Source: CALLQB01 sp036479275 (lineage in GTDB: Bacteria; Actinomycetota; Acidimicrobiia; Acidimicrobiales; SHLQ01). From it: a stretch of DNA of 11,097 nt. The stretch spans positions 1 through 11,097 of the forward strand of contig CBERPN010000138.1 in assembly GCA_965524675.1 (NCBI GenBank), read 5' to 3'. Shown one piece after another: positions 1 to 7,764 of this stretch. A program made the translations under genes and the position numbers. The stretch's first letter is position 1, and the number at the start of each line of letters is the position of its first letter. The notes beneath the pieces are model-generated. The model saw only the letters and a list, made by a program, of their open reading frames with translations. It made no database searches and had not been told where the DNA came from.

Positions 1-3000
1 ACTGGCGAGCCAACCCGACTTCATCCGACGCTTTGAAGCCGAGGCGCACCTGGTTGCGCGCCTGGAACACCCTCACATAGTGCCACTCATCGACTACTGG
101 CGTGAACCCGATTCAGCCTACCTCGTCATGCGCTGGCTACGAGGTGGGACACTTGAACGATCGCTCGATGATGGGCCTTGGTCAATCACTGATGCACGTG
201 CGATGACCAATCAGGTTGGTGGCGCATTAGCCGCCGCGCACTCCCATGGAATCGTGCATCGGGATGTAAAAGCTGCCAATATTCTGCTCGACGAACAAGG
301 CAACTGCTACTTGGCCGACTTCGGAATAGCCCTCGAGGCAACGAGGAGCGGCGGCCCGGCGGCGGCGCTCTCACATGGCTCGCCCGCCTACGCCTCGCCC
401 GAGCAGCTTCGCAAAGAACAACTAGGGCCAGAGGCCGACATCTTTAGTCTTGGCGTGGTGCTCTTCGAGTGTCTCGTGGGTTGCTTGCCATTTGATGGCA
501 GCAGCTCGGTTAGCGAAATAGTCGACCGTCAGCTCAACGAAACGTTCCCGATGGTGAATGGTCTTCGGCCGGAGATCCCGAGCCGATTGTCCGACGCAGT
601 CGCAAAGGCGACGGCCAAAGACCCAAACGATCGTTTCGCCACTATCGAAGATTTCCTCAAGGCGCTCGGTCAACCTCTGGCCCAGTCCGAAGCCAGCGCC
701 AATCGCACAGTGATTAGCGGACCCCTGAACAACCCCTACAAAGGTCTTCAGGCGTTCGAGGAAGCTGATTCCGCCGAGTTCTTCGGCCGCAAACGACTCG
801 TATCCGAACTCACTTCACTGATGTCGGACGCCACAAGGCTTACTAGCCGGTGCGTGATCTTGGCTGGCCCGTCGGGTTCGGGAAAGTCGTCGGTGGTTCG
901 AGCAGGGCTTCTCCCCGCCCTACGCATCGGCGCGGTCGAAGGATCTGCCGACTGGTTTATCACGGCTATGGTGCCAGGCTCCGACCCGTTCGAAGCCCTC
1001 GAAGCGGCGCTACTTCGAATTGCCGTAAATCCCCCGGAGGCGCTGCTTGGTCAGTTGCGCGACGGATCGCGCGGGATCCTTCGAAGTGCACGACGATGCC
1101 TGGCTCGAGATGACGAAAGGGTGTTGCTCGTCGTCGACCAATTCGAAGAGCTATTCACCACTTGCACCGAAGAGGACGCAAGAACATTTCTCGATGCTGT
1201 CGCTGTCGCGGTGAACGACCCGAACTCACCCATGCGACTCGTCATGACCCTTCGGGCCGACTACTACGATCGGCCTCTAACGCATCCGGGTTTCGCTCCC
1301 ATCATGAAGGCGTCGGCCGTCGACGTCACCCCCTTGGCAGCCGATGAACTCGAAACTGCAATCGTTGGGCCAGCCGAACGCATCGGGCTGGAATTCGCAC
1401 CCGGACTAGTGGCGAGAATTGCGGCCGAGTCGCTGAGTCAAGCCGCTCCCCTGCCGTTGATGCAATACGCATTGGCCGAACTGTTTGAACGACGTGTATC
1501 CAATCTGCTGACCATCGACGCCTACGAGGAAATCGGCGGTCTCAGCGGGGCACTCGCCGTTCGGGCCGAGTCTTTGTTCTCCGATGCCGACAGCGAACAA
1601 CAACTAGCCATCCGTCGCGTGTTCGGCCGGCTTACCAGCGCGACCGCAGAAGCGGCAGATCTTCGCCGACGAGTACTCATCAAAGATCTTGGAGAGACCC
1701 CCGGAACCGCAGCAGCCCTGGAACAATTCGGAGCAGCACGCCTCTTAACCTTCGATCGCGATACCGCGACCAGAGCACCTACGGTTGAGGTTGCCCACGA
1801 GGCATTGCTTCGCGAGTGGCCCCGCTTGGCCCGCTGGCTTGTCGAGGATCGCGACCTATTGCGCTCGGTGCATCTGCTCACCGCGGCATCGGACACATGG
1901 AATCAAGGGAATCGTGCAAGCAGCGATCTTTACCGGGGCGGGCGACTCGAGGGCGCCATAGAATTGGCGGCGAACTCACCCGACCATCTCCGTCCCCTGG
2001 ATAAAGAGTTCATCGAGTCCGCCCGAATAGCCGCCGATGCCGAGCATGACACCGAACGCAACCGGTTACGGCGCTTGCGGCGGCTCGTTGTCGGAGTTGC
2101 GGCCGCCCTGTTGGTTGCGCTTGTGGCCACCGGTCTAGCTATCGCAGGGCAGCGACAAGCCAACGATGAATCCGAACGCGCTCAGGCCGCCGCCCAGGAC
2201 GCTGAGCTTCAGGCGGTTCGCGCCGACGAGCAGACCGAGGCCGCACAAAAGTCTGCGAGCGATGCGCAGTTAGCTACCTTGGTAAGCCGTTCGGCTGCGC
2301 TGAGCACGGACAAACCTACGGTGTCGGTGTTGCTGGCGGTCGAGGCGTACCAGCGCTCACAGGAGCCAGCAACCGAACAGGCGGTGCTCGGTGCACTGAG
2401 CTCGCTTGGGAATCGGGTCGCTAGCTTTCCCGCGCTCGTCTCACCAAGCACTGACTGCGATAGCGACGGATTCCTCTCATTCACGGGTAGGGCGCAGTAT
2501 GGATCGATTGGCGGAACGATGCATCGTTATGACCTTATTAGCGGCGAGGTGGCCGAGTTAGGGCCGCTGCCCGAGGAGTGTTCCTACTGGGCAACCGACT
2601 CTCTCGAGACTTGGCAGTTCGCCATCTCCCAAGACGGTTCGCGGCTCTGGCGGAGCGCCTACGGCGCCGAATGGGGCCTTGCTATCTCGCTCGATGAACA
2701 GGCTCACCTCTATACACATTCACCGGCCGGGCCGGAGCGCCTTGTCATGGTTTCTGGACAATCGTTCGCGGGCGTCGATGTGGTTCTTTTCGACCCGCTG
2801 TCCGCCACGCCGGTCGGTGCTGGGCTTTCGGGCATCATCAAGCCATCTATAGGGTTCAGCTCCGACGGCTTGCTCCTTTTTGTGGCTGGCGGGTCGGCTA
2901 CCACTCCTGATGGTGCTGGACCAGTCATCGTCATCGACACCCAAACTGGAGCGGAACTGTTTCGAATCGAGATACCGAGCCGAGCACTTTCCTTAGCAAT

Positions 3001-4306
3001 GGATCCCGACAGCGGCGAGCTCATCGTCGGTACCACCGCTGGCCGGATCATTACCATCGACATCGACAGCGAAGAGATTATTGCCGACGTCGCGACTTCG
3101 ATTGACAGCGACATTAACTGGCTGGGGTTTCACGACAACGGGCTAGTTGTAGCCATCTCTCGCGGCCTTGTCGAACTGATCGACCGCCACACCGGCACTG
3201 TGCCCGGGGGCGATCTGTCGATCCCACCAGTACCCAACGGCATCGTCCGTTCGGACGGGACGCTGCTCGTGCACAACGAAGATCACGGCAACGATGTGTA
3301 CGACTTGGATGGCGGAGCCTTGGTAGAGCAGGCCTTTGGAACCATTGGGCTGAACCGCGTTGAGTTTGGCTACGGTCTGGCGGTGGTCGCCGACTTGAGC
3401 GACGGCTCGGCTGAACAGTTGGAGCTGGCCACTGGAAACCGCTCCTCGGTCGAACTTGTCACACCGGACGGCGAACCGTTCATTGCGTTGGCCGTTTCGC
3501 CTCGACCCGATGGCTTTCTCGGGTTCGCGGCCGACCTTCGCGTCGCCCGTTTCCGTGGCGGTGCAATGACCCAGCAGATATCTCCCGCTTCCGAGCAAGG
3601 AGTCGTGATTACTAAAGGGGCAGGCCACGAGGGTCGAGTCGCGCTCATCGGCGATCGCCGTGGTGGTTCTCAAGAGATTCACCTCATCAATACAAACGAC
3701 GACGATATGGCTGTGCTGCTCACCATCGAAACCTCAAGGGCGGCAGCCACCTATCCGTCACCCAACGACGGCCTCTATGTGATATTCGACGACGGCCTCC
3801 TGGCTACTTACAGTCCCGGCGGCGAGCTTGTCGACAAGATTGAGACCGGCATGTTCTCTGCGGAATGGGCTGACTTCGACGAGCGCACCGGACTGCTGGC
3901 CTTCGGTGGGTTTGGAGGGGCAATACTCGTCAATCCCTTAACCAAACAGGTGCAGACGCTCACCGACCTCAACGCTGTATCGGGGTTGAGTTTTTTGCGC
4001 GACGGAGAACTGCTTGTGCTCACTGGTCGCGATGGCACCGTCCGCCTCTGGGACGTCGGGCGATCACAATCGCTCGGTGTAATCTGGAAGGGAGGCGGCC
4101 TTGCGATAGGCACCCCGTGGTACGAACAGGAGAGTGACTCTCTTTGGGTGTCCACCAGCGGACAAGTGCTGCGGCTTCCGCTTTCGCCGCAGAGATGGGT
4201 GGAACGAGCGTGTGAGATCGTGGCACGCGACCTAACCCCGCAGGAGTGGGCGGAGTTTGTTCCCGGCGACGAACCCTGGAGCCCAACCTGCACCGGCCGG
4301 TCGTGA
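1..4306 (+). CDS. Ser/Thr protein kinase - nSTAND1 NTPase - transmembrane - beta-propeller receptor (5' partial)
   Basis: Open from the left edge (first full codon at base 2), so the Gly-rich loop and VAIK lysine lie outside; 26 codons before the GTG at 80 are kinase-like (FIRRFEAEAHLVARLEHPHIV, alpha-C region). Numbering from that GTG: HRD 60-62 with N67, DFG 80-82, ASPE 105-108, an apparently active Hanks kinase. NPYKGLQAFEEAD (218-230) opens an nSTAND1 module: Walker A GPSGSGKSS 263-271, Walker B LLVVDQFEELF 349-359, LRADYYDRP 391-399, HEALLREWPRL 573-583. A basic patch (RLRRLRR) precedes one membrane span at about 669-690, then a Gln/Glu/Ala-rich coiled coil to about 735. The remaining ~670 residues are beta-rich; the only clear WD-type blade is DGTVRLWD near 1318. 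The positive-inside rule puts the propeller outside; its only four cysteines (793, 834, 1378, 1404) fit two disulfides. Ligand and phosphorylation targets are unknown. Confidence 0.93.
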   Translation, partial: LASQPDFIRRFEAEAHLVARLEHPHIVPLIDYWREPDSAYLVMRWLRGGTLERSLDDGPWSITDARAMTNQVGGALAAAHSHGIVHRDVKAANILLDEQGNCYLADFGIALEATRSGGPAAALSHGSPAYASPEQLRKEQLGPEADIFSLGVVLFECLVGCLPFDGSSSVSEIVDRQLNETFPMVNGLRPEIPSRLSDAVAKATAKDPNDRFATIEDFLKALGQPLAQSEASANRTVISGPLNNPYKGLQAFEEADSAEFFGRKRLVSELTSLMSDATRLTSRCVILAGPSGSGKSSVVRAGLLPALRIGAVEGSADWFITAMVPGSDPFEALEAALLRIAVNPPEALLGQLRDGSRGILRSARRCLARDDERVLLVVDQFEELFTTCTEEDARTFLDAVAVAVNDPNSPMRLVMTLRADYYDRPLTHPGFAPIMKASAVDVTPLAADELETAIVGPAERIGLEFAPGLVARIAAESLSQAAPLPLMQYALAELFERRVSNLLTIDAYEEIGGLSGALAVRAESLFSDADSEQQLAIRRVFGRLTSATAEAADLRRRVLIKDLGETPGTAAALEQFGAARLLTFDRDTATRAPTVEVAHEALLREWPRLARWLVEDRDLLRSVHLLTAASDTWNQGNRASSDLYRGGRLEGAIELAANSPDHLRPLDKEFIESARIAADAEHDTERNRLRRLRRLVVGVAAALLVALVATGLAIAGQRQANDESERAQAAAQDAELQAVRADEQTEAAQKSASDAQLATLVSRSAALSTDKPTVSVLLAVEAYQRSQEPATEQAVLGALSSLGNRVASFPALVSPSTDCDSDGFLSFTGRAQYGSIGGTMHRYDLISGEVAELGPLPEECSYWATDSLETWQFAISQDGSRLWRSAYGAEWGLAISLDEQAHLYTHSPAGPERLVMVSGQSFAGVDVVLFDPLSATPVGAGLSGIIKPSIGFSSDGLLLFVAGGSATTPDGAGPVIVIDTQTGAELFRIEIPSRALSLAMDPDSGELIVGTTAGRIITIDIDSEEIIADVATSIDSDINWLGFHDNGLVVAISRGLVELIDRHTGTVPGGDLSIPPVPNGIVRSDGTLLVHNEDHGNDVYDLDGGALVEQAFGTIGLNRVEFGYGLAVVADLSDGSAEQLELATGNRSSVELVTPDGEPFIALAVSPRPDGFLGFAADLRVARFRGGAMTQQISPASEQGVVITKGAGHEGRVALIGDRRGGSQEIHLINTNDDDMAVLLTIETSRAAATYPSPNDGLYVIFDDGLLATYSPGGELVDKIETGMFSAEWADFDERTGLLAFGGFGGAILVNPLTKQVQTLTDLNAVSGLSFLRDGELLVLTGRDGTVRLWDVGRSQSLGVIWKGGGLAIGTPWYEQESDSLWVSTSGQVLRLPLSPQRWVERACEIVARDLTPQEWAEFVPGDEPWSPTCTGRS

Positions 4307-4344
4307 AGCTGCTGATCTAAACACGATTAGGAGCCTGACGCGAG

Positions 4345-4376
4345 ATTGCCCCGGCATTTCTGCCGGGGCAATTCTT
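4345..4376 (+). terminator. Hairpin terminator after the kinase-nSTAND gene
   Basis: A perfect 12-bp stem (ATTGCCCCGGCA, 4345-4356, with its reverse complement at 4361-4372) closes a 4-base TTTC loop and is followed by TTCTT. It lies 38 bp after the kinase-nSTAND stop and 22 bp beyond the end of the convergent acidic protein gene, so the stem could serve both. The T-rich tail is present only in the + direction. Confidence 0.85.
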
Positions 4377-4398
4377 AGCTGGTCAAAGTCTTAGCGGC

Positions 4399-5163
4399 TT
4401 AGCTTTCGAACTCCATGATGTCGAAACCGAACGCTCCGAATGGGCCGCCGTCGCCGAACTCGGGCAACAGGTGCTCACACTCGCTGAACAACTTGTCGAA
4501 CTCTTCATCGATTCCATCGAGGTCGGTGACTGTCACGTCGCCGGTCGTCTCGACACTCACCGTTTCACCATCGCTGGTAATGGTGACCGAAGCTGGGTCG
4601 TCGCCCAACTCGATGATCTGCTCACCGTCAGGGCCGGTAACGATCACCGCATTGTCCGAGCCGCCGAACGCATGCGGGCCATCGAAGCCATCCTCGCCGA
4701 TGCACTCCGCGAATTCCTTGCCGAGCTCAAAGATGTCTCCGAACGGGCCTTCGCCAGCGAAGAAGCCCTCGCCCTCGTCGGGCAGTAGTGGCTCGCACTC
4801 GGCTTCGATTCGGCCTTCGATGGCCTCGTCCTCGGCCTCATCAGCAGCCTCGCCACTCAGTCCATCAACGATGGCATCCCTGCAGGCCTGAAACTCGGCG
4901 AACTCTTCGGGCACCTCATGGTGACCGAATGGGCTATCGCTGTCGTCGCCCTCTTCGGATTCGCCCTCATCCGTGTCGGAACCTGGAGCCTTATCGTCAT
5001 CTGTCTCGGCCGAGGGGGCTTCTTCGGTCTCAGCATCCTGAGCTCCGACCGCGTCGGTGCTCAACGAACTGGCCGCAAGGGGAATCGCAATCGCAGCGAG
5101 CAGTGCCACGACCGCCAGTACCGCTACTTGAATGAGCTTGTTGGGTAAGAGTTTGGGGTTCAT
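4399..5163 (-). CDS. Exported, strongly acidic four-cysteine protein
   Basis: 254 residues. The N-terminus has a basic start (MNPKLLPNK), a hydrophobic core at about 11-31 and a plausible signal peptidase site after VGA (39-41), so the product is probably secreted, or anchored if uncleaved. Residues 42-80 are almost all Asp, Glu, Ser, Thr and Ala, a disordered acidic linker. The mature part has four cysteines (94, 123, 154, 229) and a repeated motif, ECEPLLPDEGEGFF (122-135) and ECEHLLPEFGDGGPF (228-242); FAECIGEDGF (151-160) resembles the FAECMRxxG motif seen in many actinobacterial secreted proteins. A beta-rich stretch (171-215) separates the last two cysteines. GGAG lies 5 bases before the ATG. 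It is divergent from the two-component pair and shares its control region. I cannot assign a named family; a metal-binding or envelope-sensing role is inference only. Confidence 0.85.
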   Translation of the reverse strand: MNPKLLPNKLIQVAVLAVVALLAAIAIPLAASSLSTDAVGAQDAETEEAPSAETDDDKAPGSDTDEGESEEGDDSDSPFGHHEVPEEFAEFQACRDAIVDGLSGEAADEAEDEAIEGRIEAECEPLLPDEGEGFFAGEGPFGDIFELGKEFAECIGEDGFDGPHAFGGSDNAVIVTGPDGEQIIELGDDPASVTITSDGETVSVETTGDVTVTDLDGIDEEFDKLFSECEHLLPEFGDGGPFGAFGFDIMEFES

Positions 5164-5229
5164 CGCTTCTCCGTTTTTGGGTGGTTGACTTCAGTTCAAC
5201 GACCATGCACGAAACCGGCTGTGTTCTAG

Positions 5230-5291
5230 CTGAGAGCGCCTGAGAACCCTCTCAGGTTCGAAATTGAGGAAGTTCTCAGGTTCAGCTCAGG
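5230..5291. promoter_or_regulatory. Cluster of CTCAGG half-sites in the divergent control region (putative response-regulator operator)
   Basis: The 152-bp gap between the divergent acidic-protein and response-regulator genes contains five related half-sites. CTCAGG occurs at 5251-5256, 5275-5280 and 5286-5291, and the inverse form at 5230-5234 (CTGAG) and 5239-5244 (CCTGAG). The last two direct copies are exactly 11 bp apart, the spacing typical of tandem OmpR/PhoB-family monomer sites. CCTGAGA (5239-5245) and TCTCAGG (5250-5256) form a perfect inverted repeat around 4 bases. A longer match, TCTCAGGTTC, occurs at 5250-5259 and 5274-5283. Autoregulation by the adjacent regulator plus control of the acidic-protein gene is inferred. 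I could not place convincing -10/-35 boxes. Confidence 0.6.
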
Positions 5292-5315
5292 AATCGTGTG
5301 CACACTGTTGTCATC

Positions 5316-5990
5316 ATGAGAGTTCTGCTCGTCGAAGACGAAGCTCGCCTAGCCGCTTCGGTTGCCCGTGGTCTCAAAGCCGACGGTATCGATACCGATA
5401 TCGCCGAAACGGGAACCGATGGCCTGTGGCGAGCCCGCGAAGGCAACTACGACGTGATCGTTCTCGACATCATGCTTCCCGGCATGAACGGCTACGAGGT
5501 CTGTCGCACGTTGCGTTCCGACGAGGTCTGGACCCCGATCATCATGCTCACCGCCAAAGAGGGCGAGTACGACGAGGTCGACGCCTTCGAAATGGGTGCC
5601 GACGACTACCTGCGCAAACCGTTCTCCCATGCGGTGCTTGTCGCTCGCCTCCAGTCCCTCGCCCGCCGGGTGGCCCCGAGACGTTGCGCGTGGGTTTCGG
5701 GAGGCGACCATTCGCTCGCCCCCCGCACCCAAATAAGCGCACCAACCGGGGGCTCAATCGAGCTGAGCAAGCGGGAGTTCTCGTTGCTCGAAGCATTGAT
5801 GCGGCGCTCCCCCGAGGTCGTCCCCAAACATGAATTGCTAGACCTCGTATGGGGCATGGACTTCGAAGGCGACCCCAACATCATCGAGGTCTACATCGGC
5901 TACCTACGCAAGAAAATCGACCGACCCTTCGACTTGAAGACCCTCAAGACCATACGCGGAGCCGGGTACCAACTGGTAGGGCAACGCTGA
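5316..5990 (+). CDS. OmpR/PhoB-family two-component response regulator
   Basis: 224 residues, normal length for the family. The receiver domain (1-118) has the acidic pocket E8/D9, phospho-acceptor D51 (VIVLDIMLPG), switch T79 and conserved K101 (DDYLRKPF). The C-terminal winged helix runs from about 147 to 222: ELSKREFSLLEALM, the recognition region NIIEVYIGYLRKKI and the wing TIRGAGYQL. The linker between them is unremarkable. I chose the ATG at 5316 because MRVLLVEDE starts directly at beta-strand 1 as in homologues. It has no Shine-Dalgarno, so translation may be leaderless; an in-frame GTG at 5298 has AGGA (5289-5292) five bases upstream and would add six residues. It is the first gene of an operon with the sensor kinase, and the CTCAGG cluster immediately upstream suggests autoregulation. 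Confidence 0.95.
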   Translation: MRVLLVEDEARLAASVARGLKADGIDTDIAETGTDGLWRAREGNYDVIVLDIMLPGMNGYEVCRTLRSDEVWTPIIMLTAKEGEYDEVDAFEMGADDYLRKPFSHAVLVARLQSLARRVAPRRCAWVSGGDHSLAPRTQISAPTGGSIELSKREFSLLEALMRRSPEVVPKHELLDLVWGMDFEGDPNIIEVYIGYLRKKIDRPFDLKTLKTIRGAGYQLVGQR

Positions 5991-7705
5991 TGATCAACTC
6001 GATTAGGGCGCGACTGACTCTGACCATCGCCATCCTCACCGCCGTGCTGGTAATACTGGCTGTTCTGCTCGGCACTCGGTTCATCGAAGACGATGTGATC
6101 GAAGCATCGATCGATGACCGGGTCGAGCAATACCTCGACGAGAGCGGTGAGATCGAGGCATTCTTTGGGGGAGGTCCATTCTTTCCCGGCGGACCCGACG
6201 GAGTCACCTTCTTTGGCGACCTACCCGGCGGGTATGTAGCGAGCGTCCCGGGCGAAGCTCGAACCGCCGAAGGTGTCATAGCAGACTTCATCAGCGCCTT
6301 TCCTCCGGAGATCTTTATCGACGGTGTGCCGCCAGAGTTTTTCGATATCGATTTCGACGACTTTGATTTCAGCGACCTGGATTTTGGCGACCTGGATTTT
6401 GGCGACTTCGAAGACTTCGGCCATAGCGATGAGTTCTCGTTCGACGCTCTCGAGATTCGACGAGTGGCCGATGTGCTCGAACGTCTTCGCGCTAACGGCC
6501 AGCAAGATCGACTTCTGCAACTTCTTCCCGCCGACGAAAACCAACGCGTGGTCGTGCTGCTCGAGACGGGCACGTTCGCACTATTCGGGTTGGACGATGA
6601 CTACGCCGAACCCCTAGCTGACGAGATTGTCGACACAGTGATTCCTTCACCTGAAATCTTCCAGCTGTCAGCGGCGCTGCTCGGCAACCCTCGCCGCCAG
6701 GGCGAGAACGATTCGGTTGCAGACAAAGCACTCAGATTTGGTACCAGGACGACCGCTAGTGGCTTCAACATTGGAGTTGTCGCCGACGTCACCGAACGCG
6801 TCGCCACCATCGATCGATTGCGGCAGGTGCTCTGGATCGCCGCAGCGACCCTGGTTGCGCTGGCCTCGCTTGCTACCTGGGTGCTCACCAGCCGAGCTTT
6901 GCGGCCGGTCGGAGCGATTACTCGCCAGGTCGGAGCAATTTCATCGGGCAGCCTGAACGAACGAGTACCCGAACCGCCCAGCGATGACGAGATAGGTGAA
7001 CTCGCCAAAACAATGAACGCCATGCTCGACCGTCTGGAAAAGGGCGACACCCAACGACGCCGGTTCGTCAGCGATGCCTCGCACGAACTGCGAACCCCGG
7101 TAGCGGTACTGCGTAGCGAGGCCGAGGTGGCGCTGCGAACACCTGACACAACGAGCGTCGATCACCTCGCCAATGCCGTACTGGCCGAGAGCACCCGCAT
7201 GGGCACCATTGTGGAAGACCTTCTCGCCCTGGCTCGCAGCGACGAGAACCGCCAAATAGCGACCCGCCAACCGGTCGACCTCGACGAACTCCTGCTCGCC
7301 GAAGCGGGCCGGAACCGGCGCCTGCCAATCGATCAAAGCGCCGTCCTGGCCGGTCGCGTCATGGGCCAACCCGATGAGCTCAACCGGGTAATCGTGCACC
7401 TGCTCGACAATGCCGCCCGTCACGGCAAAACCCAGATTGCGGTTGGCGTGCGCCCCACGACCGACCGCAGCTTCGTCGAGCTGTGGGTGGACGACGACGG
7501 CGAGGGCATCCCAGTCGCAGAACGGGAACGGATATTCGAACGGTTCGTTCGACTCGACGAAGCGCGAACCCGCGACACCGGCGGATCAGGCCTGGGTCTC
7601 GCAGTGGTCGCCACCACCGTTCAAGGATTCGGCGGAACAGTAGAGGTCAGCGAATCGCCACTAGGCGGCGCCAGATGCCTAGTGAAACTCCCAATCGCCC
7701 CCTAA
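5990..7705 (+). CDS. HAMP-containing sensor histidine kinase with large Asp/Phe-rich extracytoplasmic domain
   Basis: 571 residues. The ATG overlaps the regulator's stop by one base (TGATG), indicating translational coupling; longer upstream readings in this frame run inside the regulator gene and are not real. Membrane spans are at about 8-28 and 279-300, enclosing a ~250-residue extracytoplasmic sensor region. This region contains a Gly/Pro/Phe patch (FFGGGPFFPGGPDG, 58-71) and an Asp/Phe repeat (about 117-145). A HAMP linker (about 301-352) is followed by the dimerisation helix with phospho-acceptor H365 (SDASHELRTP), N-box N473 (VIVHLLDNAARHG), G1 box DDDGEGI (501-507), F box ERIFERF (513-519) and G2 box GGSGLGL (531-537). 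All kinase motifs are present, so it should be active. The stimulus is unknown; acidic repeats suggest cation or surface-charge sensing, which is inference. Confidence 0.95.
   Translation: MINSIRARLTLTIAILTAVLVILAVLLGTRFIEDDVIEASIDDRVEQYLDESGEIEAFFGGGPFFPGGPDGVTFFGDLPGGYVASVPGEARTAEGVIADFISAFPPEIFIDGVPPEFFDIDFDDFDFSDLDFGDLDFGDFEDFGHSDEFSFDALEIRRVADVLERLRANGQQDRLLQLLPADENQRVVVLLETGTFALFGLDDDYAEPLADEIVDTVIPSPEIFQLSAALLGNPRRQGENDSVADKALRFGTRTTASGFNIGVVADVTERVATIDRLRQVLWIAAATLVALASLATWVLTSRALRPVGAITRQVGAISSGSLNERVPEPPSDDEIGELAKTMNAMLDRLEKGDTQRRRFVSDASHELRTPVAVLRSEAEVALRTPDTTSVDHLANAVLAESTRMGTIVEDLLALARSDENRQIATRQPVDLDELLLAEAGRNRRLPIDQSAVLAGRVMGQPDELNRVIVHLLDNAARHGKTQIAVGVRPTTDRSFVELWVDDDGEGIPVAERERIFERFVRLDEARTRDTGGSGLGLAVVATTVQGFGGTVEVSESPLGGARCLVKLPIAP
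6374..6403 (+). repeat. Two perfect 15-bp tandem repeats inside the sensor kinase gene
   Basis: GACCTGGATTTTGGC occurs at 6374-6388 and again at 6389-6403, encoding DLDFG twice. It is flanked by diverged units (DFDDFDFS before, DFEDFGHSDEF after). At protein level this makes an Asp at nearly every second or third position, alternating with Phe/Leu, across about 30 residues of the extracytoplasmic domain. The identical DNA copies point to recent slippage-type expansion. Confidence 0.9.
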
Positions 7706-7714
7706 CACCTCGAA

Positions 7715-7758
7715 CTGGTCGGGCAGGTGGCCCCCCTGGGGGCCACCTTCCCGACCAG
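7715..7758. terminator. Long hairpin between convergent sensor kinase and methyltransferase genes
   Basis: Bases 7715-7735 (CTGGTCGGGCAGGTGGCCCCC) pair with 7738-7758 over 21 positions with a single mismatch (C7724 against T7749). The nominal loop is two bases, so in practice the top one or two pairs would open. It begins 9 bp after the sensor kinase stop. There is no T-run on either side, so it would act as a bidirectional terminator of the U-tract-poor type, or as an mRNA 3'-end stabiliser. Confidence 0.75.
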
Positions 7759-7764
7759 AACGAA

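Noticed and set aside
80..82. GTG at 80 as start of the kinase gene
   Set aside because: Upstream codons encode the kinase alpha-C region (FEAEAHLVARLEHP), so this is an internal valine.
3143..3682. 179-codon - strand frame inside the kinase-nSTAND gene
   Set aside because: Antisense shadow of a continuous, domain-bearing frame; no SD, no motif.
4471..4788. 105-codon + strand reading frame opposite the acidic protein gene, with a fairly protein-like translation
   Set aside because: It lies wholly antisense to a gene with a signal peptide, SD and repeated cysteine motifs. Its look comes from complementing GAG/GAC-rich codons; no SD or recognised motif.
5184..5200. GTTGA...TCAAC imperfect palindrome near the acidic protein start
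   Set aside because: Only five-base arms with a seven-base centre and no repeat elsewhere; within chance for this composition.
5264..5833. 189-codon + strand frame overlapping the regulator
   Set aside because: Arg/Pro/Ser-rich out-of-frame shadow of the response regulator, which has all catalytic residues in its own frame.
5849..5989. N-terminal extension of the sensor kinase frame
   Set aside because: The extra 47 codons are an out-of-frame reading of the regulator's DNA-binding domain. The ATG at 5990 overlapping the stop and followed directly by a membrane helix is the natural start.
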